Source: Marinobacter manganoxydans MnI7-9 (GTDB lineage: Bacteria > Pseudomonadota > Gammaproteobacteria > Pseudomonadales > Oleiphilaceae). From it: DNA of 64,000 nucleotides. Location: the NCBI RefSeq assembly GCF_000235625.1, contig NZ_AGTR01000023.1:44057-108056 (forward strand), given 5' to 3'. Under the pieces are notes generated by a model. The model did no database searches. It had not been told where the DNA came from and worked only from the letters and a program-made list of their open reading frames with translations. Shown here in pieces: positions 34,098 to 43,820 of this stretch (position 1 is its first letter; each line of letters starts with the position of its first letter). The position numbers and the translations under genes are program-made.

Positions 34098-36842
34098 TTG
34101 AGCACCCGGTATCTGGAGAGCCTGTTTAATCCCGCGTCCATTGCGGTGATCGGTGCGTCGGAGCGGGCAGACAACCTTGGCGGTATGGTGTTGCGGAACC
34201 TGATGGGGGGCGGTTATCCCGGCCGGTTACTGGTGGTGAACCAGAACGATTACGACAACGTGCACGGGGTGCCCTGCGTCAAGAAAGTCTCGAAAATGGA
34301 ATTTTCCCCGGACCTGGCAATCATCTGTACGCCGCCGGATACCGTGGCCAAGACCATCAAGCGGCTGGGGGAGGCCGGGGTGCGCACTGCGATCGTTATG
34401 ACCGGTGGCATGTCTCGTACTCACAGTAAAACCGGCCAGCCCCTGATGTATTCCGTTCGTGAAGCGGCCCGGGAAACCGGAATCCGGGTACTGGGCCCCA
34501 ACACCATCGGACTGATGGTCCCCGCCCGCAGCCTGAACGCTACCTACGCCCATATGGGCGCCATCCCTGGCCGGGTTGCCTTCGTTGGCCAGTCCGGCAC
34601 CATCGCCAGTTCTGTCATAGACTGGGCATTCGCCCGTGGTGTGGGGTTTTCCTACTTCCTGACCCTGGGCGATGGCATGGATATCGATCACGACGACCTG
34701 ATCGACTACCTGGCGCAGGATACACAGACCCGTGCGATTCTCCTGCACATCGAAAACATTCCCAATGCCCGCCGCTTCATGTCGGCGGTGCGGGTGGCGT
34801 CCCGCACCAAGCCGGTGATTGCGGTGAAGTCCGGGCGTGTACCGGAGTCGGAGTGGTTTCCCCACGACCTTCCTGATGGCCTGAAACGCAGCGATCCGAT
34901 TTACGACGCCATGCTTCAGAGGGCAGGTGTGCTCCGGGTGGATGGCCTTGGCCAGATGTTTGATGCGCTCGAGACATTGACGCGGATGCGTCCCTTGCGC
35001 CGCGAAACCCTGGCGATCATGGCCAATGGGGTCGGCCCCGGGGTGTTGGCCGTGGACCGGTTGGCGGATCTTGGTGGTGAACTGGCAGAGCTGTCGAAAT
35101 CCAGCATTGAGAACCTGGCCGAGCTGCTGCCACCTTACTGGACCCGCAAAAACCCCATTGACCTTAACTACGATGCCTCGCCGGAACTTTACGGCCAGGC
35201 CATCAAGATCCTGGCCAAAGACCCGGAAGTGGCCAACGTTCTGGTGATGTATGCCCCGAGCCTGACCGAGGACAGCCTCCAGATTGCGGACGCAGTGGTG
35301 CAGGCCTCCAAAGGCACACGTCTGAATGTGTTCACCTGCTGGCTCGGCCAGAGTACGGTCATGGATGCTCGGGAAGAGTTTTACCGGGCCGGGCTGCCGT
35401 CGTTCTTCAATCCCGAAAAAGCCGTGATGGCATTCATGCAACATGTTCGTCACCAGCGGGTTCAGCGGCTGCTTACGGAAACGCCGGAATCCTTTACCGA
35501 CCACTTTGCAGACCGCACCCATACCCGTCATGTGGTCAACAGGGCCCTTCGGGCAGGTCGGTATCACCTGTCGAACCGGGAAGCGCGGGATCTGGTGCGG
35601 GACTACGGGATCAGCACCATCGAAACCATGTACTGCGACGATATGGAAGAGGTGCTGGAGGTGTTTGCGGTTGAGCGGCGCCCCATCGACATCACCATCA
35701 TTCATGAGCAGGCGTGCCATCCTTTTTTGGACCTGAGTCCGACCCAGCGTCGTTACAAGGGTACGGTCCAGAAACTGAACAGCGAGGCGGCCATCATGGA
35801 TTCGTGCCGCTACCTGATGGAGGAATACAAGAGCCATTTCCCGGAAAGTGGATTTCTCGGGTTTGCGGTTCAGCGTTCCTACCAGCACGTGGGTGGGATC
35901 GAGTTCAGTGTCGGCATTACCCGGGACGCATTGTTTGGGCCCCTGGTGGTTTGCGGTGCAGCTGGCGCCCAGATCAACGTGATGACCGATCGTCAGATCG
36001 CACTGCCGCCATTGAACATGGTGTTGGCCCGTGAGCTTCTGCGCCGTACCTACATGTACAAGCTGCTGAAAGAACACAGCCTGAAGCCGGAGGAGGATAT
36101 CCGCGCGGTGTCCGAGACCCTGGTCACCCTCTCACAGATCGTCATCGACATCCCGGAAATCAAGGGGCTTGAGATCTCGCCCTTGCTGTTCAACGAGCAG
36201 GGGGCCGTGGCAGTCAATATTGCCATCAATCTGGCCGACAAGCCGGGGCGGCCGATTATTCAGCCTTACCCGCGGGAACTGGAGGAATGGATTGTTTTGC
36301 CCAAATCCGGGCGCCGGGTCATCATTCGACCGGTACTGGCGGAAGATGAGCCTGCCCACCGGGCGTTCCATGAGTTGCAGTCGCCGGAATCCATTCGTTA
36401 CCGGTTCTTCCAGTATCGCAAGCATTTCTCTCGCGAAGACGTAGCCCAGATGGTGCAAATCGATTACGACCGGGAGATGGTTTTTATTGCCAACGCGCCC
36501 AGGGAAGACGGGGAAGGCGAGGAAACCCTCGGAACCGTGCGCACCTGGACCGATGCCGATAACCTGCAATGCGAGTTCGCGGTCATGGTGCACGATAAAA
36601 TGAAGGGCGAAGGCCTCGGCGTTGCCCTGATGCAAAAGATGATCGATTACTGTCGGGCCAGGGGTACCGTGGAAATGGTGGGCAATGTGCTGCCGGATAA
36701 TCGTCCCATGTTGCAGCTGGCGGAACATCTGGGCTTTGAAATCAAGTTCAATACCGAAGAGGAAGTGATGGATCTGCGGCTGGTCCTGAACGAACCGGAA
36801 AAAGACTGGCAGAGAGAGCGGCTGGGAAAGAGCGCCCACTGA
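34098..36842 (+). CDS. Pat-type protein lysine acetyltransferase fused to an ADP-forming acyl-CoA synthetase-like region
   Basis: The 914-residue protein has an N-terminal CoA-binding domain (FNPASIAVIGASERADNLGG), a succinyl-CoA-ligase-like middle (FVGQSGTIASSVIDWAFARG), an ATP-grasp region (about 480-700) and a C-terminal GNAT domain (about 730-890) with the acetyl-CoA loop KGEGLGVALM. This matches E. coli PatZ/YfiQ and Salmonella Pat, which acetylate and inactivate acetyl-CoA synthetase. It uses a TTG start with AAAGGAG seven bases upstream; no nearby in-frame ATG gives a better N-terminus. It faces a deacetylase-like gene. Confidence 0.92.
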   Translation: MSTRYLESLFNPASIAVIGASERADNLGGMVLRNLMGGGYPGRLLVVNQNDYDNVHGVPCVKKVSKMEFSPDLAIICTPPDTVAKTIKRLGEAGVRTAIVMTGGMSRTHSKTGQPLMYSVREAARETGIRVLGPNTIGLMVPARSLNATYAHMGAIPGRVAFVGQSGTIASSVIDWAFARGVGFSYFLTLGDGMDIDHDDLIDYLAQDTQTRAILLHIENIPNARRFMSAVRVASRTKPVIAVKSGRVPESEWFPHDLPDGLKRSDPIYDAMLQRAGVLRVDGLGQMFDALETLTRMRPLRRETLAIMANGVGPGVLAVDRLADLGGELAELSKSSIENLAELLPPYWTRKNPIDLNYDASPELYGQAIKILAKDPEVANVLVMYAPSLTEDSLQIADAVVQASKGTRLNVFTCWLGQSTVMDAREEFYRAGLPSFFNPEKAVMAFMQHVRHQRVQRLLTETPESFTDHFADRTHTRHVVNRALRAGRYHLSNREARDLVRDYGISTIETMYCDDMEEVLEVFAVERRPIDITIIHEQACHPFLDLSPTQRRYKGTVQKLNSEAAIMDSCRYLMEEYKSHFPESGFLGFAVQRSYQHVGGIEFSVGITRDALFGPLVVCGAAGAQINVMTDRQIALPPLNMVLARELLRRTYMYKLLKEHSLKPEEDIRAVSETLVTLSQIVIDIPEIKGLEISPLLFNEQGAVAVNIAINLADKPGRPIIQPYPRELEEWIVLPKSGRRVIIRPVLAEDEPAHRAFHELQSPESIRYRFFQYRKHFSREDVAQMVQIDYDREMVFIANAPREDGEGEETLGTVRTWTDADNLQCEFAVMVHDKMKGEGLGVALMQKMIDYCRARGTVEMVGNVLPDNRPMLQLAEHLGFEIKFNTEEEVMDLRLVLNEPEKDWQRERLGKSAH

Positions 36843-36857
36843 AGAGCGCAAGGGAGG

Positions 36858-36888
36858 CCGGGTCAGATAAAGCGGGTATCTGACCCGG
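36858..36888. terminator. hairpin between convergent genes
   Basis: A perfect 12-bp stem (36858-36869 / 36877-36888) with a seven-base loop lies between the convergent acetyltransferase and rdgC stops. It lacks a T-run on either strand, so it may block exonucleases or act with Rho rather than terminate alone. Confidence 0.55.
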
Positions 36889-36898
36889 ATTTACGGCA

Positions 36899-37825
36899 CT
36901 ACTCTTCGACAATCGCAGAGCGATCTTCGCCGCCGAGCGCTTCCAGGAGCCCTGGAATCAGCCGGGACAGCTCAAGGGTCATGAGCGTGAAAGCCGCATC
37001 AAACTTGGCAGCGTGGTCGTCCACGTCGACATCGTCCAGTTGATCCTGAAGTGTTTCGCCGAACTTGAGGCGACGGATGCCCAGTTCTTCATCCAGCACA
37101 AAGGAGACGTTGTCGTCCCAGGTCAGGGACAGCTTGGTCACCTGCATGCCCGCATCCAGATGGTTGCGGATTTCATCGGCTTTCAGGTCCAGGCCTTTGC
37201 AGCGAACCACGCCGCCATCTTCAGACGGATCCTTGAGTTCGCATTCAGTGCCCAGAACCACCTTGCCAGGCAGGTCGATGGATTCGTTCAGCCAACCGGT
37301 AAAGGTGAAAGCAGGTGCCTGTTCCACCGCGGGTGGACGAACCGGCAGCGATCCGAGGCTCTTGCGCAGAGTCGAGGCCAGATCTTCCGCCTGCTTGGCG
37401 GAACCCGCGTCCACCACCAGAACACCGTCCTGGGGGGCGAGGTAGGCAAAGGAGCGGCGGTTCTTGGAGAAGGCCTGGGGCAGCATCTCCAGCATTACCT
37501 GTTCCTTGATTTCGTCCTTTTCTTTGCGCCGGACCTTCCGGCCCTGCTCGAACTCGATGGCTTCGGCCTTCTCCTCAACCGCTTCTTTCACCACCGGGCC
37601 GGGAAGAATCTTTTCCTCCTTGCGCAGGGCAATCAGGTGATAGCCGTTGGCACTGTGAACCAGCTGTTCGCCATGCTTGCCCAGGGGCGGAACCCAGCCC
37701 TGGCGGCTGGTTTCCTGAGGTCCGCAGGGCTTGAAGGCATCGGCCTGGAGCTTGTCTTCCAGCTCTTCGGCAGAGATATCAAAGGGTTTGGTAAATCGGA
37801 ATACGCGGGCGTTGCGAAACCACAT
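36899..37825 (-). CDS. rdgC: recombination-associated protein RdgC
   Basis: The 308-residue protein begins MWFRNARVFRF and shows the RdgC pattern (LGKHGEQLVHSANGYHLIAL, KDEIKEQVMLEMLPQAFSK, LTWDDNVSFVLDEELGIRRLKF). RdgC forms a ring on double-stranded DNA and limits RecA loading. The length agrees with E. coli RdgC (303). It is the last gene of a long minus-strand run that begins at mtaD. Confidence 0.95.
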   Translation of the reverse strand: MWFRNARVFRFTKPFDISAEELEDKLQADAFKPCGPQETSRQGWVPPLGKHGEQLVHSANGYHLIALRKEEKILPGPVVKEAVEEKAEAIEFEQGRKVRRKEKDEIKEQVMLEMLPQAFSKNRRSFAYLAPQDGVLVVDAGSAKQAEDLASTLRKSLGSLPVRPPAVEQAPAFTFTGWLNESIDLPGKVVLGTECELKDPSEDGGVVRCKGLDLKADEIRNHLDAGMQVTKLSLTWDDNVSFVLDEELGIRRLKFGETLQDQLDDVDVDDHAAKFDAAFTLMTLELSRLIPGLLEALGGEDRSAIVEE

Positions 37826-37844
37826 CAGGGCTGGTCCTTGTCTT

Positions 37845-38045
37845 TCATATTTGCATGATCTCTACGAGTACGGTTTTAACGATAAAGCCCACAACGCCGG
37901 CGCCCAGCACCGTAAATAGTGCGATGGTGCCGAACTTGCCGGCCTGGGATTTCTTGGCCAGATCCCAGACGATGACACCCATCCAGACAATCAGGCCGGT
38001 CAGAAACACCAGCATGGCGATCTGGGAAAACATTGCTTCGTTCAT
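37845..38045 (-). CDS. DUF2788 small membrane protein
   Basis: A 66-residue protein with two predicted membrane segments (about 7-26, IAMLVFLTGLIVWMGVIVW; and 40-62, IALFTVLGAGVVGFIV) joined by a short basic loop (KKSQAGKFG). This is the DUF2788 pattern, of unknown function, commonly found near yaaA and rdgC in pseudomonads as I recall. The ATG at 38045 is preferred to one six codons upstream. Confidence 0.8.
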   Translation of the reverse strand: MNEAMFSQIAMLVFLTGLIVWMGVIVWDLAKKSQAGKFGTIALFTVLGAGVVGFIVKTVLVEIMQI

Positions 38046-38069
38046 TGCTGACTCCGATTTCAACGTGGA

Positions 38070-38840
38070 TTACTGTTCATCCCGCAGGAAAACCCAGTTG
38101 TTCTTATCGGATTGGTCTTCGCTGAAGTAATAGCCTTCGAGGTTGAATCCCTTGAGGTCGTCGGCCTGGGTAATGCGGTTCTGAATGGCAAACCGACACA
38201 TCAGCCCCCGGGCTTTCTTGGCATAAAAGCTGATCATCTTGTACTGACCATTCTTCCAGTCCTTGAATTGGGGGGTAATCAGCCGGCCTTCAAGGTCTTT
38301 CTTCTTTACGCTTTTGAAATACTCGTTGGAGGCGAGGTTGACCAGCACGCCGTCGTCATCCGCAAGCAGCCGGTTGATCTCCTCTGTGATCTTGCTGCCC
38401 CAGAAGGCATACAGATCCTTGCCACGGTTATTCTCGAACCGGGTACCCATTTCCAGGCGGTAGGGCTGCATCAGGTCCAGCGGTTTCAGGACGCCATACA
38501 GACCGGAAAGCATGCGCAGATGCTGTTGGGCAAAGTCGAAGTCCTGTTCACTGAAGCTCTCGGCGTCCAGGCCGGTGTACACGTCACCTTTGAAAGCCAG
38601 CACAGCCTGCCGGGCATTCTCGGGGGTAAACGGCGTGTGCCAGTTCTGGAAGCGCTCGGCGTTCAGCTGCCCAAGCTTGTCGCTGATGCTCATCAGATTG
38701 CTGATCTGGTGCGGCTCCAGCGTTTTAAGCTGGTCGACCAGCTCGCAGGCATCCTCAAGGAATTCCGGCTGAGTATAGGTACTGGTCGCCAGCGGACTCT
38801 CGTAATCCAGCGTTTTGGCAGGGGAAATAACCATCAACAT
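38070..38840 (-). CDS. yaaA: peroxide-stress protein YaaA (DUF328)
   Basis: The 256-residue protein starts [15 protein letters not shown] and has [21 protein letters not shown] trimmed to its core [28 protein letters not shown] and [13 protein letters not shown], the YaaA family signature. In E. coli it is induced by OxyR and lowers intracellular free iron during peroxide stress. The ATG at 38840 is chosen; the three codons before it begin with TTG and lie closer to the ribosome site. It is 12 bases after a glutaredoxin-like gene, consistent with a redox theme. Confidence 0.94.
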   Translation of the reverse strand: MLMVISPAKTLDYESPLATSTYTQPEFLEDACELVDQLKTLEPHQISNLMSISDKLGQLNAERFQNWHTPFTPENARQAVLAFKGDVYTGLDAESFSEQDFDFAQQHLRMLSGLYGVLKPLDLMQPYRLEMGTRFENNRGKDLYAFWGSKITEEINRLLADDDGVLVNLASNEYFKSVKKKDLEGRLITPQFKDWKNGQYKMISFYAKKARGLMCRFAIQNRITQADDLKGFNLEGYYFSEDQSDKNNWVFLRDEQ

Positions 38841-38852
38841 GTCAGGCAATCC

Positions 38853-39086
38853 TCATTGCAGGAATGTAAGTAAGTCATCCCTGGTAAAAGGCCAGTCCAG
38901 TTCCACACCGGTATCGTTGCGTCGGAGCACCGGTATCCGGGTACCGTAGCGCTCTACCAGTTCTTCGGACTGGGCAATGTCCACCACGTCTACCGGGATC
39001 GGCTCCGGCATGGGCGTGCTTACAAGCAGGGCTTCGGCCAGTTCGCACAGGTGGCACTGAGAGGTTGTGTAAAAAAGCAGTTCCAT
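38853..39086 (-). CDS. glutaredoxin-like protein (DUF836)
   Basis: The 77-residue thioredoxin-fold protein has an N-terminal CHLC redox motif (YTTSQCHLCELA), a cis-Pro loop (TRIPVLRR) and a short C-terminal helix, as in DUF836 glutaredoxin-like proteins. Its ATG overlaps the yciK stop (TAATG), so the two are coupled. Substrate unknown. Confidence 0.88.
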   Translation of the reverse strand: MELLFYTTSQCHLCELAEALLVSTPMPEPIPVDVVDIAQSEELVERYGTRIPVLRRNDTGVELDWPFTRDDLLTFLQ

Positions 39087-39835
39087 TATTTCGGTTGTGC
39101 GTCCAGTTTCTGGCCGTTGACGCCTTGGCTGTCCTTGCCCATGAGATACAGGTAAATCGGCATCAGGTCCTCTGGTGCCGGATTTTGCTGTGGATTCTCC
39201 GCCGGATAGGCGTGGGCTCTCATGTTGGTACGGGTCGCGCCGGGGTTCAGACTGTTTACCCGGACATTGTGACGCTCGTCGTCCAGTTCTTCGGACAGCA
39301 ACTGGCTCAGGCCCTCTACGGCAAACTTGGAGACGGCATAGGCGCCCCAGTAGGCTTTTGCTTTGCGGCCGACACCAGAGGAGGTGAAGATCACCGAGGC
39401 GTCGTCGGATTTGCGAAGCAGGGGAATCATTGCCCGGCTTAGCAGGAACGGCGCCGTTGCGTTCACGTGCATGACCTTGTTCCAGGTTTCCGGGTCATAA
39501 AGCTCCACGGGACTGCGGTCGCCCAGAATTGCCGCGTTGTGCAGCAAACCATCCAGTTGGCCGAAGTTGTCTTCCAGCGTCATGGCCAGTTCTTCGTAAT
39601 CCTTCACCGCCGCGCCCTCAAAGTTCATGGGTACGATGGCAGGCTTGGGGTGCCCGGCGGCCTCGATTTCGTCGTAGACCGTCTCAAGCTTGCTGACGGT
39701 TCGGCCAACAAGTACGACGGTCGCACCGTGGGCGGCATAGGCCTTCGCCGCAGCCCGGCCAATGCCGCTGCCGGCACCCGTCACCATAACGATACGGTCT
39801 TTCAGAAGATCGGCGGGTGCTTGGTAATCATGCAT
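39086..39835 (-). CDS. yciK: YciK-family short-chain oxidoreductase
   Basis: The 249-residue SDR has VTGAGSGIG, NAAILGD, FTSSGVG, the catalytic YAVSK and NPGATRTNMRA. The sequence pattern and the position after mupP match YciK, an SDR of unknown substrate. It is coupled to the downstream glutaredoxin-like gene by a one-base stop/start overlap. The order mtaD-ubiG-mupP-yciK equals that in P. aeruginosa as I remember it. Confidence 0.91.
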   Translation of the reverse strand: MHDYQAPADLLKDRIVMVTGAGSGIGRAAAKAYAAHGATVVLVGRTVSKLETVYDEIEAAGHPKPAIVPMNFEGAAVKDYEELAMTLEDNFGQLDGLLHNAAILGDRSPVELYDPETWNKVMHVNATAPFLLSRAMIPLLRKSDDASVIFTSSGVGRKAKAYWGAYAVSKFAVEGLSQLLSEELDDERHNVRVNSLNPGATRTNMRAHAYPAENPQQNPAPEDLMPIYLYLMGKDSQGVNGQKLDAQPK

Positions 39836-39892
39836 AACCTGTCTCCGTGTCAGGCTGTTACCGGTTGAACACCGGATCCTAAAATTGATGCT

Positions 39893-40579
39893 CTATTGTA
39901 ACAGCTTTGCCAGATCCGTGACGGTGTCTGCAATAAGATCCGCTTGCCACAGGTCAATGGCTTCCGGCTGTTCGATATAGCCATAGCGGACCGCGATGGT
40001 CTTCATTCCGGCATTGCGACCGGCCTCGATGTCCCGTTCGTGGTCGCCCACATAAATCCCTGAACCGGGCTCGGTCCCCATTTGCTGGCAGGCCAGAAGC
40101 AGGGACTCGGGATGAGGTTTGCGCTGCGCGACATGATCAGGGCATACCAGGGCTGCGCATCGGTCCGCCAGATTCAGGGCCTCAATGAGCGGCACCGCAA
40201 AACGGGCGGGCTTGTTGGTGACAATGCCCCAAAGGATACCTTGCTCCTCAAGGGCTTTGAGGAGCTCGTCCATACCTTCGAACAGGGTGGTTTCCACTGC
40301 CACGCCGGCCTCGTAGAGGTCCAGGAACGCGGTGTGTTTTTCCAGGTATTCCGGATGTTCCGGTTCCAGGCCGAAGCCGACCCGGATCATGGCGCGCGCG
40401 CCATTCGAGACCGAGCGTCGGATATGCTCGTGGGGAAGGGCGGGGAGCCCGTGCTGTTCCCGTAACTGATTAAGGCACCGGATAAAGTCCGGTGCGGTGT
40501 CAATCAGCGTTCCATCCAGATCAAACAGGACCGTGGAGGCTCGATGCGTGGTTTCAGGCTTCACGAATATCCCTGGCAT
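39893..40579 (-). CDS. mupP: N-acetylmuramate-6-phosphate phosphatase MupP (HAD family)
   Basis: The 228-residue HAD hydrolase has [15 protein letters not shown] (nucleophile and acid Asp), [17 protein letters not shown] and [16 protein letters not shown]. By sequence alone it could be phosphoglycolate phosphatase. The ubiG-mupP-yciK context is that of Pseudomonas MupP, which works in cell-wall recycling (the AnmK-MupP-AmgK-MurU route). The start overlaps the ubiG stop by 26 bases. Confidence 0.85.
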   Translation of the reverse strand: MPGIFVKPETTHRASTVLFDLDGTLIDTAPDFIRCLNQLREQHGLPALPHEHIRRSVSNGARAMIRVGFGLEPEHPEYLEKHTAFLDLYEAGVAVETTLFEGMDELLKALEEQGILWGIVTNKPARFAVPLIEALNLADRCAALVCPDHVAQRKPHPESLLLACQQMGTEPGSGIYVGDHERDIEAGRNAGMKTIAVRYGYIEQPEAIDLWQADLIADTVTDLAKLLQ

Positions 40580-41270
40580 GCATCAGATAGTTGACGTCCA
40601 CGTCCCGTCCGAGCTTGTATACCTTGGTGACGGGGTTATAGGTCATCCCCGTAAGCTCACGGACTTCCAGCCCTGCGTGGCGAAGATGGTCGGACATTTC
40701 CGATGGCCGGATAAATTTCTTCCATTCGTGGGTGCCTTTGGGTAGCAACCTGAGCACGTACTCCGCCCCAACAATCGCAAAAAGAAACGATTTCGGGTTC
40801 CGGTTGATGGTTGATACAAACAGATGGCCGCCCGGTTTCAGCATGGCGGCACAGGACCTCACCACTGATGCGGGGTCCGGTACATGCTCAAGCATTTCCA
40901 GGCAGGTAACCACGTCGTACTGGCCCGCGTGTTCGCTGTCCTCGGCCAGTTCCTCGATGGTGATCTGGCGATAATCCACATTCACGCCGCTCTCCATGCC
41001 ATGCAGCCGCGCGACGGCCAGCGGAGCCTCGCCCATGTCGATACCGGTAACGTGGGCGCCTCGCTGGGCCATGCCCTCCGACAGCAAGCCACCACCGCAG
41101 CCGACATCCAGAGCGCGCTTTCCGGCCAGGGAAACCCGCTCATCGATGTAGTTCAGCCGCAGGGGATTAATATCATGCAGTGGCTTGAATTCGCTCGAGG
41201 GATCCCACCAGCGGCTGGCAAGGGCCTCGAATTTGGCGATCTCGTTCCGGTCTACGTTCTGGTTTGTCAT
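40554..41270 (-). CDS. ubiG: ubiquinone biosynthesis O-methyltransferase
   Basis: The 238-residue SAM-dependent enzyme performs both O-methylations of ubiquinone synthesis. It has [15 protein letters not shown] (SAM motif I), [26 protein letters not shown] and HEWKKFIRP, all characteristic of UbiG. The ATG at 41270 ([18 protein letters not shown]) fits the family; the longer frame starts eight codons upstream. It is 35 bases after mtaD. Confidence 0.95.
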   Translation of the reverse strand: MTNQNVDRNEIAKFEALASRWWDPSSEFKPLHDINPLRLNYIDERVSLAGKRALDVGCGGGLLSEGMAQRGAHVTGIDMGEAPLAVARLHGMESGVNVDYRQITIEELAEDSEHAGQYDVVTCLEMLEHVPDPASVVRSCAAMLKPGGHLFVSTINRNPKSFLFAIVGAEYVLRLLPKGTHEWKKFIRPSEMSDHLRHAGLEVRELTGMTYNPVTKVYKLGRDVDVNYLMHARDIREA

Positions 41271-41305
41271 GGTTGGTTCTGCCTGGTGAATCAATAGGAA
41301 ATCAG

Positions 41306-42643
41306 TTAGTCAGCCTTTGTGCGGATTCGCCCGGCCCAGTCCTCAACTCGAAGCATGAGATCGGCAACGTCAATGCGGGTAAGCCGGCCATCCTGTACTT
41401 GTGGTACGCCGTTAATCCAGCTGTGGCTTACTGATCGACCATGGTTGCTGTATACGAGGTGCGAAGCCGGGTCGTAGACCGGCTGCAAAAACGGGTCGCT
41501 CAGGTCAATGGCAATGATGTCCGCCAGCTTGCCCTCGGCCAGAGAACCCAGTTCATGGTCCCGCCCCAGAGCCCTTGCCCCGTTGATGGTGGCCATCTGT
41601 AGGGCCTTGTGCGCCGACAGCGCCGAGGCATCATTGGCCACTACTTTGGCCATCATGGCGGCAGTCCGAAGTTCCCCGAACAGATCGAGGTCGTTGTTGC
41701 TGGCGGCGCCGTCGGTGCCTATGGCAACGTTGATCCCGCTATCGAGGAGTTCCTGCACCGGACAAAGGCCGCTGGCCAGCTTCAGATTCGATTCCGGGCA
41801 GTGGATAACATGGGCGCCCGTTTGTTTAAGCAAGCTGATATCGCTGGCATCGATCTGGGTCATATGGACGCACTGGGTCTCTGGGCGGAGCAGGCCGAGA
41901 TCCGCCAGCCGGGCTGTCGGCCGTTGACCCAGCTTTTCAGTAGCCTCGGCCACTTCGAATGCCGTTTCGTGCAGGTGGATCTGGATGGCTGCGCCGGTCT
42001 TTTCGGAGAGCCGGACGGCTTCAATCATCGGGCCGTCGGACACAGTGTAGGGTGCATGGGGGCCAATGGCCGGCATGATGTAGCAATCGTTTTTCCAGCT
42101 GTCGATAAAGTCGGCGCCCTTGCTCAGGTATTCCTCGGGTCCGGCACCCCACGGCGTCGGGAAGTCGAGCAGCGGAAAACAGACTTGCGCACGAATGCCC
42201 GTATCGTGCGCCATCTGAGCCGCAATTTCCGGGAAGAAATACATGTCAGAAAACGTGGTGGTTCCCGTACGCAGCATCTCGGCCATGGCCAGTTGGGTGC
42301 CATCGGCAATGAACTGCTCGCTGATAAAGCGACCTTCGGCCGGCCAGATATGGTCATTCAGCCAGGTCATCAGCGGAAGATCGTCTGCCATGCCCCTGAA
42401 CAGGCTCATGGCCGCGTGGCCGTGCATGTTGATCAGGCCGGGCATGACGACGTGGTTCGGAAGATCAACGGTTTCCCGGGTTCTGAACGATCTGTCCGCC
42501 TGTTCCTGGGGAATGACTGCGGCAAGGCGGTCACCCTGGATAATCACTGCATAATGCTCAAGTACCGTGCCTGCCGGCTCAATCGGGATCAGCCAGCGCG
42601 CGTTGATGCGAATATCGGCTGCGGTGATAGTGTCTGCCGTCAT
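41306..42643 (-). CDS. mtaD: 5-methylthioadenosine/S-adenosylhomocysteine deaminase
   Basis: The 445-residue amidohydrolase has [17 protein letters not shown] (metal His pair), [22 protein letters not shown] and the metal Asp in [13 protein letters not shown], characteristic of the TRZ/ATZ family. Next to mtnA it is best read as the deaminase that converts methylthioadenosine to methylthioinosine, an alternative to direct phosphorolysis. The gene is divergent from mtnA and heads the minus-strand run through ubiG and mupP. Confidence 0.9.
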   Translation of the reverse strand: MTADTITAADIRINARWLIPIEPAGTVLEHYAVIIQGDRLAAVIPQEQADRSFRTRETVDLPNHVVMPGLINMHGHAAMSLFRGMADDLPLMTWLNDHIWPAEGRFISEQFIADGTQLAMAEMLRTGTTTFSDMYFFPEIAAQMAHDTGIRAQVCFPLLDFPTPWGAGPEEYLSKGADFIDSWKNDCYIMPAIGPHAPYTVSDGPMIEAVRLSEKTGAAIQIHLHETAFEVAEATEKLGQRPTARLADLGLLRPETQCVHMTQIDASDISLLKQTGAHVIHCPESNLKLASGLCPVQELLDSGINVAIGTDGAASNNDLDLFGELRTAAMMAKVVANDASALSAHKALQMATINGARALGRDHELGSLAEGKLADIIAIDLSDPFLQPVYDPASHLVYSNHGRSVSHSWINGVPQVQDGRLTRIDVADLMLRVEDWAGRIRTKAD

Positions 42644-42701
42644 TTATCCTGCCTTACAGCGCATGGCGCGGAGCTTCCACACCTTGAAAATGTAGCCCGG
42701 A

Positions 42702-42739
42702 AGTATAACCGTTATACTGGCAGTTTTCAGCGCTGAAAA
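42702..42739. promoter_or_regulatory. two palindromes in the mtaD/mtnA divergent promoter region
   Basis: AGTATAAC-C-GTTATACT (42702-42718) is a perfect 17-bp palindrome containing -10-like TATACT on both strands. TTTTCAGCGCTGAAAA (42724-42739) is a perfect 16-bp palindrome ending 16 bases before the mtnA ATG. Together they fill most of the 112-base gap. They are good candidates for an operator controlling methionine-salvage genes; no SAM riboswitch is visible. Confidence 0.55.
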
Positions 42740-42755
42740 ACCGGAGCAGTCTTCT

Positions 42756-43820
42756 ATGACAACAACCCCGAAACCCTCCCAAGAACGGGCCATTGGCACC
42801 GTTGCGATTCGCTGGCACGGCAGCAGTCTTGAGCTGCTGGATCAACGCCTGCTGCCGGGAGAGGAGCACTGGATAACGCTGGAAGGCGCTGCCGGTGTAG
42901 CGCAGAGTATCCGGGATATGGTGGTTCGGGGCGCTCCTGCAATCGGCATCAGTGCAGCCTACGGGGTGGCCCTTGCTGCCAGACATGCCGGTGGCGGGGA
43001 CTGGAAGGCCGAAATCAAACAGGCCATTCGCGAGCTTGCAGCTTCACGTCCGACCGCAGTAAACCTGTTCTGGGCGCTGCAGCGCATGGAAAGGATTTTC
43101 CATGCGTGCCATTCGCTGGACGAAGCGGTAAAACGCCTGGCCTCGGAGGCCCGGGCCATACATGAGGAAGACCTGGCCGCCAACTTTGCCATGGCGGACC
43201 ATGCCCTTGAGTTTATCGGAGCAGAGGCACCGTTTTCGGTGCTGACCCATTGCAATACCGGTGCATTGGCCACCGGGGGCTACGGTACGGCACTGGGCGT
43301 TGTTCGTCGTCTCCATGAGGAAAAGCTGCTGGCAGACGTCTATGCCGACGAGACTCGCCCCTGGCTTCAGGGTGGCCGGTTGACGGCCTGGGAACTTTCA
43401 CGCGACGGCATTCCCGTCACGTTGAATGCCGATGGTGCCGCTGCCGCCATCATGGCCCGGAAAGACGTACGCTGGGTGATCGTCGGCGCGGATCGAATAA
43501 CTGCCAATGGTGATGTGGTCAACAAGATCGGCACCTACAGCCTGGCGGTTCTGGCCCGCCATCACAAAGTGGGCTTCATGGTGGTCGCGCCTTCAAGCAC
43601 GGTGGACATGGCCACGGCGTCAGGGGCAGATGTGGCCATTGAGGAGCGCGACGGCATTGAGATCCGGGAGATACGCGGTATCGGGTTGGCGCCGGAAGGC
43701 ATCAACGTATTCAATCCGGTCTTTGACGTGACACCGGCAAGCCTGATCGACGCGATCGTTACTGAAAAGGGCGTGGTGCATAACCCGAATATAACCGGTA
43801 TGCAGGCGTTATTTGGTTGA
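42756..43820 (+). CDS. mtnA: S-methyl-5-thioribose-1-phosphate isomerase
   Basis: The 354-residue enzyme converts methylthioribose-1-phosphate to methylthioribulose-1-phosphate in methionine salvage. It shows [49 protein letters not shown] with the catalytic Cys, and [19 protein letters not shown] with the catalytic Asp. The start follows GGAG. The last 12 bases overlap the 3' end of the convergent XRE gene. Other mtn genes are not in the window. Confidence 0.96.
   Translation: MTTTPKPSQERAIGTVAIRWHGSSLELLDQRLLPGEEHWITLEGAAGVAQSIRDMVVRGAPAIGISAAYGVALAARHAGGGDWKAEIKQAIRELAASRPTAVNLFWALQRMERIFHACHSLDEAVKRLASEARAIHEEDLAANFAMADHALEFIGAEAPFSVLTHCNTGALATGGYGTALGVVRRLHEEKLLADVYADETRPWLQGGRLTAWELSRDGIPVTLNADGAAAAIMARKDVRWVIVGADRITANGDVVNKIGTYSLAVLARHHKVGFMVVAPSSTVDMATASGADVAIEERDGIEIREIRGIGLAPEGINVFNPVFDVTPASLIDAIVTEKGVVHNPNITGMQALFG

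Noticed and set aside
34227-36077. Long minus-strand frame of 616 codons
   Set aside because: It is antisense to the Pat-type gene, has no recognisable domain and a composition typical of a GC-rich shadow frame.
39893-40579. mupP as phosphoglycolate phosphatase gph
   Set aside because: The sequence cannot fully separate them, but the ubiG-yciK context favours MupP.
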